Shown here: positions 33,404-44,212 of the stretch, in pieces
How positions within the stretch are numbered: position 1 is the stretch's first letter
How the letters are laid out: each line of letters opens with the position of its first letter
DNA from: Dama dama
Taxonomy: Eukaryota > Chordata > Mammalia > Artiodactyla > Cervidae
NCBI RefSeq assembly: GCF_033118175.1
Contig: NC_083698.1
Span: 68,231,001-68,295,000, forward strand
DNA length: 64,000 nt
Direction of reading: 5' to 3'
Notes under the pieces: generated by a model
What the model saw: the letters and a program-made list of their open reading frames with translations, nothing else
Told to the model about the DNA's origin: nothing
The model's database searches: none
Made by a program: the position numbers and the translations under genes

Positions 33404-33840
33404 GGGCATCACAATTATTCCTCTGGCATCCCACTATTTTCCTCTCAGACAGGCAACCTTCACTCCAGTCAGACTGAAGTATTTTGCAGTTTCCAGAGGA
33501 CACAGCACTCCTCCAGCCCACCTTTCCCCAGGCTTTCCCCTTTTTCTACAATGGCTGTCTCCCCTGCTCAAATCCCCCTTGGTTCTCCTCACCCAGTAGA
33601 AGCACCACTTTCTCAGGGAAGATGTTCACCGTGGGCTGGGTTCCCTTCTCTGGGGAGCTGTGCCTCTCTGTTTATCTCAGGAATGGCCTCATCTCACTGC
33701 ATACAGTTTGGTTCATCACAGCTCCCTCTCCCTCACTGATCTGCCAGCTTCTTCAGGGCAGAGGCTCTTTTCTGACCCCCAACACTTAGCAGCATTGAGT
33801 ACTCTGTAGGTGTTCAAAATACAGTAGCTGTTATCAGGCA
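33404..33840 (+). mobile_element. L2 LINE, 3' end
   Basis: Sense L2 tail ending in the typical block: gccagcttcttcagggcaga, acacttagcagcattgagta and gtaggtgttcaaaatacagt. The upstream text is compatible but diverged. Confidence 0.6.
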
Positions 33841-34734
33841 GTTCTTATTGTTATGGGGAGCACGCATTTTTTAAAACTAAGTTTTATAAATGCATTTGAC
33901 TTGCTTCCTGGGTTTGCAATATGTCTCCAAAATTTAAGGAGGCAGAAAATCCAGTGGGGATCAGAACTCACATGAGATTATCCTTTTTTTGCACCAGGGC
34001 TCCAACTTATTCCTTAGCCCTGGTTAGCCATGTACATCTCCCTTGGCCTCTCCTTCCCATTACAGAAATGCCTCCCTTGAGTGTTAGCGAATAAATTTGT
34101 TAATGCTGGCGAAGTGCTCAGAAGATGGAAGGAGCTGTAGGTAAGCTAAATATTATTAATAATAATGGTAGTAAGATTGATTATTCATTTCCACGGCCCT
34201 TCTCCTATTCAGTCTGTGCAGAATTGGGAATTGGTTGTGTTAAATTGGCCTACCTGCTCCATTTGGCTCTGTCAGGAAAATCAATGAGACACACATGAAT
34301 ATTCTCCTACGTACACAACCATTTGCAAAGTCAGATAATCATCAATATTTATCGTAAGCAGTTATGGAGAAAATGGATGAATATTTAACACATGAGAGCA
34401 TTTAGGTATTATTGAATGTACTTGGCAAAGCAAATTTTGAAGCTGCATTTTGACTTTAACTCACAGCAGAAAATCCATATTTTTAATTAGATACATGGAC
34501 TTGCTTGAACAGCTGTCACTGAAAAGGCCTCTGGGATCCAAAGGTGGGGGATGGCTTCTGAATGGCAAAAACTCCTTGATGCCCTTATGCGTACCCAGAA
34601 GTTCCAGGCAATTGGAAGGCATTGCTTCTGGAGACTTCCGGAGCAATTATTGGTGGAAAGCTTTATTGGTGGAAAGCATCCTCGTATCAAAGGGTTACAC
34701 GTGTTTCAGTGGGTTCAGGATGCCCCCTAATTAG
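33841..34734. other. Repeat-poor stretch
   Basis: No transposon recognised. The part from 34140 to 34500 is AT-rich with ttattaataataatgg and other TAAT motifs, and it might be conserved. Overlapping frames at 34450-34734 on both strands are short and unassigned. Confidence 0.35.
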
Positions 34735-34890
34735 GGAGGCTGTGGAAAGACCACTGAAGTGGGGAGTGAAACCAAATAGGCTCTAGTCCAGTCTCAGCTA
34801 CCAACCAGCTGTGTAGCCTTAGGACATAACTTCATCTCTGGGGGCTTACAGATTTTCCATATCTGTAAAATAAATTAGATGTTAAAATTC
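34735..34890 (+). mobile_element. MIR SINE
   Basis: Sense MIR: ctcagctaccaaccagctgt, gtagccttaggacataactt and ttccatatctgtaaaataaa. Confidence 0.7.
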
Positions 34891-35479
34891 TTGCCCAGAG
34901 CTCACTTTCAATCATTTTATAGATGTTTTACTAAACTCAATGTATGAAGTGTCCACATTTGCTTGTCCCCACTTGGTACCCTTCCTAACCTGCTCTGTGA
35001 AGAGCTCTAGACATTAACATTAGGCTTTGTTTTTTTTGCCATTTGACTGTAGCTCATCAGATCTGAGCGAATGGGCCTGGGGTCTGACTCATGCAATTAT
35101 GGAAACTGAGAAATCCCAAGACTTGCAGTCATCAGGCTACAAACCCAGGAGAGCTGATGGTGTAAGTTCTAGCTGGAAGGCAGAAGCAGCCCAGTGTCCC
35201 AGCTCAGCAGTCAGGACAGCAGGCTTCCCTCTTACTCAGTCTTTGTGTTCTATTCAGTCTTCAGTTGACCACATGAGGCCCACCCACACTGGGGAGGGAA
35301 ATCTGCCTTACTCATCTACCAATTCAAATGTTAATCTCATTCAGAAACACCCTCACAGACACACCCAGAATCATGTTTAACCAAAAGTCTGGGTACCCCG
35401 TGGTTCAGCCAAGCTGACACATTACATTAACCATCACTCCCTCCTGAGAGCACTGGGTTCCCCATATGGATCCGTGTGA
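34891..35479. other. Unassigned DNA
   Basis: A 117-codon plus frame at 35027-35380 is unassigned. No repeats recognised. Confidence 0.3.
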
Positions 35480-36596
35480 CTTCTGTTATGCTTAATGTGA
35501 ATTTGATCACAGTGGGCTGCCTGGCAACCAGACCACAATCTCTTAGGGCAGTCATTGCGTCTCTTCTAAATGACAATTACACAATATTTTCCTCTCTCCT
35601 CAAACTTCCAGCACTTCCTCCCCACTCCTGTCTATCAGTTGATGACATTGCCTCCTATTTCACTAGACATTGCTTCAAGAGTGGTAAGAAGAACTTGCAA
35701 AAGTTCCCAGCACAAACCACCTGCCAGCTACTTCACTCTACATACCTGCCTTCCTTTCTGTTCCTGTGGAGGAAACTTGCATGCTTCTATTCATGGTCAA
35801 AGACTCCCCTTGACCCTGGTTCCCTGACCCTCTCATCTACTGAAGTATTGGTACATCACTCCAGCAATTCTTTCCTCCAGGAAAATTTCTCTCTCTTCAG
35901 GATTATTTCCATCAACATGTAAATGTAAGGTTACTTCTCCCATATTAAAGTAAAGCACACACACATACACACATGCAACATATTCTCTGTCAACACACTT
36001 GTATTTCAGGTATGGCTCAATTTCTTTGCTTCCTTTTATAAGAAACAATTGTCTCTAATTCCTTGCCTCTAGATATATCTAATCTATCCAATTAGATAAA
36101 CAGTAGGTTGTCCACTAAAATCACTAAGTCATCCAAATTACTAATGCCAGTGGTCAATTCCTACTCAACCTCTCATCACCAGCAATATTTGACATAGCCT
36201 GTCTCTGAATCATCCTTAAAATCCTTCCTTCCTTCAACTTCTGGGACACCCCATGGTCCTTGTCTCCCCCTTACTGTACAGGCAGCTCCTTCTTTCTCTC
36301 CCCTGATAGCTCTTCCTTATTTCTCTGACCTCAATGTGACTCCTTCTTGAACTCTTTTTTATCTGTTTACTCTCACTATCTGGATCTCTGGCTCTCACTC
36401 ATCTCGTGGCTTTAAATGCTATAAGCACACTAATAATCAGTAAAATAAATCTATGTCTGGACGTCTCTGTTGAACCTCTGACTTTAATACTGAGCTGCTT
36501 CCTTGATCTACTCTAGATGTTCAACAGGCATCTTGTATTTAATGGGGCTCAAAGTGAGTCCTTGACTTGCCCTTCTCTCCAAACTCCTCTTCATTA
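35480..36596 (+). mobile_element. L2 LINE, ORF2 RT region, sense (left part)
   Basis: A diverged L2 ORF2. A 148-codon frame (35476-35922) includes VDDIASYFT, like the ADD-FASFFT-type segment before L2 RT. Later landmarks are tcctactcaacctctcatca, tcatctcgtggctttaaatg and gatgttcaacaggcatcttg. It is cut at 36596 by an LTR and resumes at 38458. Confidence 0.7.
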
Positions 36597-36917
36597 AGTC
36601 CTTAGGGCTGCTGGGACAAAGTATTCTACACTGGGTGGCCAACATGAGAGACATGTATTGGCTCACAGTTCTGGAGGCTAGAAGTCTGAAATCAAGGTGT
36701 CAGCAGAGTTGACTCCTTCTAGGAACTGTTAAAGGGAATTTGTCCCATCCTCTCTCTGAGGTACTGGTGGTTTCTGGTGGTTCCTTGGCTTATAGACCTC
36801 TACCTTCATCTTCACACAACATTCTCCCTGGGCATGGCTGTGTCCAAACTTCTTCTTTTAAAAAGGACACTAGTCATATTGGATTAGGGGCCCACACTAC
36901 CCCAGGATGACCTCTTC
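36597..36917 (-). mobile_element. MaLR/ERVL-type LTR, antisense (first part)
   Basis: ggctcacagttctggaggct, agaagtctgaaatcaaggtg and catattggattaggggccca are antisense LTR text. The rest of the LTR is at 38348-38457 beyond the BovB and Bov-tA inserts. An old non-coding copy. Confidence 0.65.
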
Positions 36918-38112
36918 TCAACAGTATGTGAACTGAGAACTTCCAGATGTTCAAGATGGATTTAGAAAAGGCAGAGGAACCAGAGATCAAATTGTCAAGT
37001 CCATTGGATCATACAAAAAGCAAGAGAATTCCAGAAAAACACCTACTTCTGCTTTATTGACTATACCAAAGCCTTTGCCTCTGTGGATCACAACAAACTG
37101 GAAAATTCTGAAAGAGATGGGAATACCAGACCACCTTACTTGCCTCTGAGAAATCTGTATGCAGGTCAAGAAGAAACAGTTAGAACTGGACATGGACCAA
37201 TAGACTTGTTCAAAATTGGGAAAGGAGTACTGTCACCTTGCTTATTTAACTTACAAGAGTACATCATGTGAAATGCCAGGCCGGATGAAGCACAAGCTGG
37301 AATCAAGATTGCCGGGAGAAATACCAATAATCTCAGATATGCAGATGACATTATGGCAGAAAGCAAAGAAGAACTAAAGTTCCTCTTGATGAAAGTGAAA
37401 GAGGAGAGTGAAAAAGTTGGCTTAAAACTCAGCATTCAAAAAACTAAGCTCATGACACCCAGTTCCATCACTTCATGGCAAATAGATGGGGTGACAATGG
37501 AAATAGCAAAAGACTATTTTCTTGGGCTCCAAAGTCACTGCCGATGGTGACTGCAGCCATGAAATTAAAAGACACTTGCTCTTTGGAAGAAAAGTTATAT
37601 CAAACCTAGATAGCATATTAAGAAGCAGAGACATTACTTTGCTGACAAACGTCCATTGAGTCAAAGCTATGGTTTTCCCAGTAGTCATGTATGGATGTGA
37701 GAGTTGGAGCATAAAGTAAGTTGAGCACTGAAGAATTGATGCTTTTGAACTGTGCTGTTGGAGAAGACTCTTGAGAGTCCCAAGGACAGCAAGGATATCC
37801 AACCAGGCAATCCTAAAAGAAATCAGTCCTGAATATTCATTGGAAGGACTGATGCTGAAGCTGAAGCTCCAATACTTTGTCTACCTGAAGTGAAGAACTT
37901 ACTCCTTAGAAAAAACCCTGATGCTGGGAAAGATTGAAGGCAGGAGGAGAAGGGGACAGCAGAGGATGGATGGTTGGATGGCATCACCAACTCAATGGAC
38001 ATGAGTTTGAGTAGACTCTGGGACTTGGTGATGGACAGGGAAACCTGGTGTGCTGCAGTCCATGGGGTCAAAAAGAGTTAGACACGACTGAGTGACTGAA
38101 CTAAACTGAACT
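36918..38112 (+). mobile_element. BovB LINE, RT domain to 3' end
   Basis: 5'-truncated BovB of about 1.2 kb. It starts near gtatgtgaactgagaacttc and carries the RT region and the 3' tail ending gactgaactaaactgaacta. It is inserted in the LTR. Confidence 0.93.
36960..37550 (+). pseudogene. BovB reverse transcriptase fragment, decayed
   Basis: In pieces of several frames this encodes the RTE-type RT. Near 36961-36990 the text gives the F-RKGRGTRDQI-like start, and cctttgcctctgtggatcac encodes the AFASVDH segment. At about 37337-37351 tatgcagatgacatt encodes the catalytic YADD box. A six-base loss follows YADD, and a 65-codon frame (37353-37550) continues with MAESKEELKFLLMKVKEESE. Premature stops occur, for example tga at 37269. 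No active enzyme is expected. Confidence 0.85.
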
Positions 38113-38127
38113 AACTCTTTACTATTG

Positions 38128-38347
38128 TGGTGGTTTAGTTGCTCAGTCGTGTTTGACTCTTGTTATCCTAAGGACTGTAGCACCCCAGGCTCCTCTGTCC
38201 ATGGGATTTTCCAGGCAGGAATCCTGGAATTGGCTATTTCCTTCTCCAGGGGATCTTCATGATCCAGGAATTGAACCTCGGTCTCCTGCATTGCAGGCAG
38301 ACTCCTGCATTTGAAGGTAGATTTTTTACCGACTGAGCTATGGGGGA
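38128..38347 (-). mobile_element. Bov-tA SINE, antisense, nested
   Basis: tttagttgctcagtcgtgtt, ggctcctctgtccatgggat and gacctgcattg-like head text (cctgcattgcaggcagactc, then a duplicated cctgcatttgaaggtagatt). It sits between the BovB 3' end and the remainder of the LTR. Confidence 0.92.
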
Positions 38348-38457
38348 ATTACCATTGCAACACCCTATTTCCAATAAAGTCTCATTCTGAAGGACTAGAA
38401 GTTAAGACTTCAGCATATGAAGGAGGGGTGGTGGTGGACATAATTCAACCCATAACC
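38348..38457 (-). mobile_element. MaLR/ERVL-type LTR, antisense (second part)
   Basis: caacaccctatttccaataa, agacttcagcatatgaagga and attcaacccataacc complete the LTR begun at 36597. Confidence 0.6.
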
Positions 38458-38990
38458 CTCACAAGCCACAGTCTTTCCTGTCTCTGTTGATGGCAACTTT
38501 GTCCTTCCATTTGTTTAGGCAAAAGCATTGGAGCCACCCTTGAATCCTCTCTTAATTATCACACTTAATACATCAACAAGTCCTATTGACTCTGCCTTTA
38601 AAATATATCCAGAGCCTGACCACTTCACAGCCATTGTCTCTGCTCCCTCCTGATGTGAACAGCCTCATCACCCTTTTTCAGAGTTGTGGATGTTTTCTCA
38701 TTGGTTTCCTTCCTTCCACACTTGCCGCCCACAGTCTAGTTAGTAACTCTCATTAACAGAGAAAGCAAGAATAATCCATTTCAAACATTATTCAGATTAT
38801 GTCATTCTTCTGCTCAAAACCCTCCAAGTGGGGTCACTCCACTAAACGTAAGAGCCTAAGTCCTCAAAGACCCTACAAGGCCCTGCGCTGACTGCAGCCC
38901 CGTGGCCTCTCTTTCCATCTCTGTCTCCCAGCACTGACTACCTTGCTATTCCCTGAGGCACCAGGAATTCTCATGCCTGGAATTTTTTTT
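38458..38990 (+). mobile_element. L2 LINE, sense (right part)
   Basis: Resumes the L2 of 35480-36596 without overlap: tctctgttgatggcaacttt, aaagcattggagccaccctt, aatatatccagagcctgacc, ctgctcaaaaccctccaagt and gaccctacaaggccctgcgc. Confidence 0.78.
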
Positions 38991-39579
38991 TCCTCAGGAT
39001 TCACTTTTTTTCCTACATGTAGGAGGGGCAATTTCCCAAACACTCACTGAAATCGCAGCCCTCTTTTTTTTTTTTTTATGGAATTTAATGGCAAAAATGA
39101 GGCAGGAAACATTTGTGAGCAATATATCTGTTTTCTGGTGTAATTAACCTCCTATGTGCAAATTATTTAAAATAACTTGTTCTCAAGCTTACCCGGTTTG
39201 TCCACAAACAAGCAGATGCAAGCAGGTGCCCAGATCAGGTAAAGCTTTTAATGTCATAATTTTTCTTCCTTCTGGACTGAGCCAGCTCAAAATTGCTAGC
39301 ACATACAGCCATGAGCTGGCAGCAGCCAGCATTGTGTGAGATAATGAATCTCACTCAAGGGCATCGTAGATGTTCTGCAAGCTCCTGCAACTTTCATGGA
39401 ATTGGGGCCATTTTCGGCCAGGAGAGTCTAATAACAAGGGATCTTGAGACTTGGTCTCAAAGAAAATTAAGTTAATGTTCTTATACTCTGATCTCATGAA
39501 CACCCAAATCTTTGTTATGTGTTTAACTGAGAAATTTGGAAGGCTTCCTGCAGCATGCATCTTGTACAGACTTTAGCAC
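38991..39579. other. Unassigned stretch with a T run
   Basis: T run at 39065-39078. The AT-rich text after it (for example atgtgcaaattatttaaaat near 39155) has no repeat signature. No exon claimed. Confidence 0.3.
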
Positions 39580-39714
39580 TATTGCTGCTGCTGCTAAGTC
39601 GCTTCAGTTGTGTCTGACTCTGTGTGACCCCATAGACGGCAGCCCACCAGGCTCCCCCGTCCCTGGGATTCTCCAGGCAAGAACACTGGAGTGGGTTGCT
39701 ATTTCCTTCTCCTA
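39580..39714 (-). mobile_element. Bov-tA SINE 3' half, antisense
   Basis: gctgctgctaagtcgcttca to ggagtgggttgctatttcct. Head missing. Confidence 0.92.
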
Positions 39715-39944
39715 TTAGGTTCCCCTAAATTCTAAATGTTCCTCCAACCAAGGAGAAAAATAGGGGGTTCACTGTTCAAACCCATGCAGAATTTCTTCCT
39801 GGACCCCTTCCCTCCCCTGCACACTCCCATCCAGGCAGTTCAAAAACAGCAAAATCCCTCCCAGCTGCAGTGGCTGTTCTCCAGTGGCTCACTGTGCTTT
39901 CCAGGGAGTACTCTTACTTCTATTGCTTTTTTCTACCCCTTCTT

Positions 39945-40060
39945 CCTGCCCCCCACTTTTGCCAGGCCACACAGCTTGCAGGATCTTAGTTGCCTGACCA
40001 GGGATTGAACCTGGGCCACAGCAGTGAAAGCAGTGGGTCCTAACCACTAGACTAGTAAAG
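39945..40060 (-). mobile_element. CHR-like tRNA SINE, antisense
   Basis: aggatcttagttgcctgacc, agggattgaacctgggccac and gggtcctaaccactagacta are the antisense cetartiodactyl tRNA-derived SINE of the CHR type. It is distinct from Bov-tA because it lacks the BovB tail. Confidence 0.75.
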
Positions 40061-40309
40061 AATTCCAGCTTTTCTTGTTTACAAATCTGTATATAGGGGA
40101 CTTGATGCTTCTGTCTTTCCTTCCTCCTCCCACAACCCTCTGCAACCCCTGATACCCTGCAGACTATATGAATGATGGAGGCTTATCTTCACCTATTTGT
40201 GTTTCGGGGTTTGTGGGAGAACCTTTACACTGGTTTCATTGTATTAATACATCTTGTGCCTTAGGTAAACATCTTCTATTGTGAATCTCCCTCTTTCACA
40301 TAGTTTTTT

Positions 40310-40492
40310 AAATCATTTTTTTGAAAAAAACTATAGTTAATTTACAGTGTTGTGTTAGTTTCAGCTGTACAGCAAAGTGATTATATATATTATATATATA
40401 CATATTCATTTTCAGATTCTTTACCATTATACCTTATTAAACAATATTGAATCTAGTCCCCTGTGCTATACGGTAAGTCCCTGTTTTCCTCT
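40310..40492 (-). mobile_element. L1 LINE 3' UTR, antisense, short
   Basis: tttacagtgttgtgttagtt, gctgtacagcaaagtgatta and ccctgtgctatacggtaagt, with a TA-rich tract between. Same family as 822-1100. Confidence 0.85.
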
Positions 40493-41384
40493 CTCATATC
40501 TTGTGGAAGGATTAATTATCCAAATTTAATTCGAACTTGGAGAGGGCAAAGAACTTACTTGCCCAGGTCTCATAGGTTGTAAGCAGTGGATATGGTATTT
40601 GGACATTTTTTTCCTGAAATTACTCAAAACTGCATCTCTTATTTAGTTACTAATATTGCTATTATTAACCTTGGCATTGGATGTGTCATTTACTCTCTCT
40701 GGGAAAATGATCATTCTTTTTATGTATCCCTTTACTCTTTACCTCTATTTGATGCTTCTGTTGCTCTCTATGTGCTCTTTGGAGAAACATACTCATTTTG
40801 GTAATTTCATCAGTCACTTCTGTGAAAATATTTCTAACTGTTCTCCCACCCCCAAACTCCTTTCCTTTAACCCTGAACCTCAGATCTTACACTGCCTTTG
40901 AAACTCGTGCATAGGGACTTTCACATGACCTATTTTAGACTCAAATCTTAAAAACAAGTGAAAACAAAATGAAGTGGCATTGACCAGCACCCCCTCCCTG
41001 GGCTCTGTCACTACACTTCCACTTGCCTGCTTGATTTCATACCATCTGCCCCATTAAGAAGGGGTTCTCATTAGGGTTCTCACAAGTATTACAAAGCATT
41101 AGCAACAGCTGGTTAAGCATATTTATGCTACAGTAGAAACATGAGGGTTGGATACAATAGCACAATATAGGCTTTTTTTTTTTTTGGCAAAGAAGAGTAA
41201 TGGGTAACAGATGTGGTACATGATGTTTCAGTGACTAGTGTGACCTGGGCACGTCTCAAAGGTGGTGTAAGCCCAGCTCCTGTCACAGGGCAATAAAAAT
41301 CAGAGACTGAACAATATCAACCCTGTATAAGATCTGGTAGGATGATAAACAGTGGGGTGTGGGAGTGATGAGATGTGAGATACT
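40493..41384. other. Unassigned DNA with a T run
   Basis: Overlapping plus frames of 72 and 81 codons (40586-40901) have no family resemblance. T run at about 41171-41184. Confidence 0.3.
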
Positions 41385-41525
41385 CAGAAAGGCACTGAAC
41401 TTCTCTTTGCCTCTGTTTCCTCATCTATAATACTGATGGTAATAGCAGATACTTCAGAGGCTTGTAATTGGGATTAAATGAGATAATGAATGTAAAGTTC
41501 AGTGTTCAAGAATTATCATTACCAC
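41385..41525 (+). mobile_element. MIR SINE, 3' half
   Basis: tgcctctgtttcctcatcta, agcagatacttcagaggctt and ggattaaatgagataatgaa. Confidence 0.8.
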
Positions 41526-41624
41526 CTTCCCCCTCATCATCTGTATATTATATGAGATTGAATGTCCAATGAAATTGGTGGTAATTTGGGAGAAAGTATG
41601 AAGCAATGAAAAAGAAAAATGGTC

Positions 41625-42135
41625 TTTATCCATTTACCTAGGAAATATTTATCAAGAGCTTCCCACAGGCTAGACGGCATTGAAGATACAGCAGGAAACA
41701 GGACAGGAAAGGTTCCTGCCCTCATGCATACTTTGTTCTAATGAAAGGAGACAGAAAATAAGCCGAGAGTTAGATGAATTAAAAATACCAGAAGGTAATA
41801 TGCATCCTGCAGATAATTAAAACAGATTACTCTGACAGTGACTGAGCGGATACTTTAATTTGGGTGAACTTGAATGATAAGCAAGAGACCATCCCATGAA
41901 GATCAGAGGGCAGAGCAAATGGACAGAGGAGTCAGCAGGGCGAAGGCCCTACGGTAAGGAGGCACTGAAGGTGGAGAGGAGGTCAGTATGGAGTCTACAG
42001 GTGGGGAGAGAGGGAACTGGTGTTTGACGAAGTCAGAGAAGTGGGCAGGGACCAGGTCCTGCAGGGCTTTATTCACCAGGGCTAGGAGCTTGGATTTATC
42101 CCAAATAAGAAGGGGGAACCAGAGGAGTTGGTATT
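41625..42135 (-). mobile_element. L2 LINE, antisense
   Basis: tttatcaagagcttcccaca, ggttcctgccctcatgcata, gggaccaggtcctgcagggc and aggagcttggatttatccca are antisense L2 3' text in order. Confidence 0.7.
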
Positions 42136-42686
42136 GGACTAGTTTTCTCAAAGTCAACAACTATATAACTGGAAAAGCATATGAAACAGTGACTTCAGAC
42201 ATTGGGTAAAAAGCAGAGCCAGACTTGGAGTTCTGAGGGAAAACATGAAGTGAGTCTCCCGATCACCTTGGCTGTCTGTGTGGTGACCTCTCTGGGACAG
42301 TGGAGGGAATTAGGGCATGGACAGAGCACAGAAGTGGCATTGAGCTGTGTGGACAGAGACCAGAGTTCGCTTGGGCAGCTGGAACTTTATCGGGCAGAGT
42401 ACCAGAAAGGAAAGAGCTGTGACAAGGAGGAATTCCAGGAATGTGCATGGGCGTCCTCTGAAGTCTTTGGTCAAACGTTAAGACACACATGAAAAGGGGA
42501 AGACTGTACATCCTCTGAGTACAGCTCCTGGGAACCTGTGCACTGAGAAGGGATTTCAAAGGGTAAACAGTGCCCTGAAGAATAGACAAGACTCTGTATA
42601 AGGGAAGAAAAACCAGAGGCTAGTTAAACTGAAACTTAGAGAGAGAAAAAAAAAAAAAAAAAAAATGAAAAAGAGCCTTAGTGCCT
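42136..42686. other. Unassigned; poly(A) run
   Basis: A 96-codon plus frame and a 108-codon minus frame overlap at 42202-42589, with no recognisable family. An A run lies at about 42647-42665 just left of a BovB copy. Confidence 0.3.
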
Positions 42687-43222
42687 TGTGTTGCTGTTTA
42701 GTCCCTAAGTCATATCCAACTCTTCGAGACCTCGTGGACTGCAGCATGCCAGGCTTCCCTGTCCTTCACTATCTTCCTGAGCTTGCTCAGACTCATGTTC
42801 ACTGACTCGATGATGCCATTCGGCCATCTCATCTTCTGTCACCCTCTTCTCCTCCTGCCCTCAATCTTTCCCAGCATCAGAATCTCTTCTAATGAGTCAG
42901 CTCTTCACATCAGCTGGTGAAAGTATTGAAGCTTTAGCTTCAGCATCAGTCCTTCCAACAAATATTCAGGGTTGATTTCCTTTAGGATTGACTGGTTTGA
43001 TCTCCTTGCTGTCCATGGGACTCTCAAGAGTCTTCTCCAACACCACAGTTCAAAAGCATCAGTTCTTTGGCACTCAGCTTTCTTTATGGTCCAGCTCTCA
43101 CATCTTTAAATGACTACTGGAAAAGCCATAGCTTTGACTATATGGACCTTTGTTGGCAAAGCGGTATCTCTGCTTTTTAATATGCTGTCTAGGTTTGTCT
43201 TAAGTTTTCTTCCAAGGAGCTG
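42687..43222 (-). mobile_element. BovB LINE, 3' end, antisense
   Basis: Antisense BovB: tagtccctaagtcatatcca, cactatcttcctgagcttgc, ctcctcctgccctcaatctt, tcaaaagcatcagttctttg and aagttttcttccaaggagct. 5'-truncated at about 43222. Confidence 0.93.
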
Positions 43223-43481
43223 CCTTGAGGGATATTATAAAGTCATTTTATATGTGTGTAATTGGAATAACAGAAGGAAAAGAGAGATATTTGAGGAAAT
43301 GATGCTAAAAAGTTTTCAAATTTGATTAAAAAAAAATTATCCCACAGATCCAAGCAGCTCAAAAAATTATAAGCAGGAAGATAATCTGATCTAAGCACAT
43401 GACAATTAAACTACTGAAAACCCAAGAGAGAGGAAATATCAAAAGCAGCTGAGACAGAGAGAGAGAGAGTCCACTGCAATT

Positions 43482-44212
43482 AAACATATTTATTAAACAT
43501 TTTGTGTGAGTTGAGTCCTTGTGTGTACTTGGTTACAGTGATAGAATGGTAAAAAGCCAGAACATTTCGATGTTCTCATGAATTCTACTGTTGAGGAGAG
43601 GAAATAGACAAGTAGATAAGCAAGTAAGTGGTGACATTCATGCTAAAGGAGAGGTGTTTGACAACATACTTGTGGAATTTAGGTTTAAGTGATTCTGAAG
43701 AAAAGTGAAACTGTTAGTTACTCAGTCATGTCCAACTCTGTTCGACCCCATGGACTATATAGCCTGCCAGGCTCCTCTGTCCATGGACTTCTCCTGCAAG
43801 AATACTGGAGTGGGTTGCCATGCCCTTCTCCAGGGCATCTTCCCAACCTAGGGGTGGAACCTGGGTCTCCTGCATTGCAGACAGATTCTTTACCATTTCA
43901 GCCACGTGGGGAGTCCAACGCTGAGGAAATGACATTTAGTCAGAAGCCTGAAGGTTAAAGAGAACACGCGTGAAGATGGGGGAAAAGACCATTTCAGCAG
44001 AGAAAATGCAAAGACTCAGAGAAGGAAACAGCAGGGTATTTGAAAGCTTGCAAATAAGCCAATGAAACTGGAGTGGGGAAACAGAGATAGGCAGCAAGAC
44101 AGAAGGAGAGATTAAAAGAGAATGAAGGATTGGGTAGGAGTCAGAATATGAAGGGATTGTATTTCCTGTTGGCAGTGAAACAGTGGGAATCCAACATAAA
44201 GCTTTAAACTCT
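43482..44212 (-). mobile_element. L2 LINE, antisense, split by Bov-tA
   Basis: Antisense 3' end (tttattaaacattttgtgtg, agaggaaatagacaagtaga). After the SINE it continues with gaaatgacatttagtcagaa, gagaaaatgcaaagactcag, atatgaagggattgtatttc. Collinear across the insert at 43708-43918. Confidence 0.65.
43708..43918 (-). mobile_element. Bov-tA SINE, antisense, nested in L2
   Basis: gttactcagtcatgtccaac, aggctcctctgtccatgga, tgggttgccatgcccttctc and ctcctgcattgcagacagat. Confidence 0.93.

Noticed and set aside
35941..36060. acacaca-rich segment as a microsatellite or regulatory element
   Set aside because: The repeat is short and imperfect and sits inside decayed L2 text.
42647..42686. Poly(A) run beside BovB as its tail
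   Set aside because: The BovB copy is antisense, so a tail would appear as T on this strand. The A run is probably unrelated.
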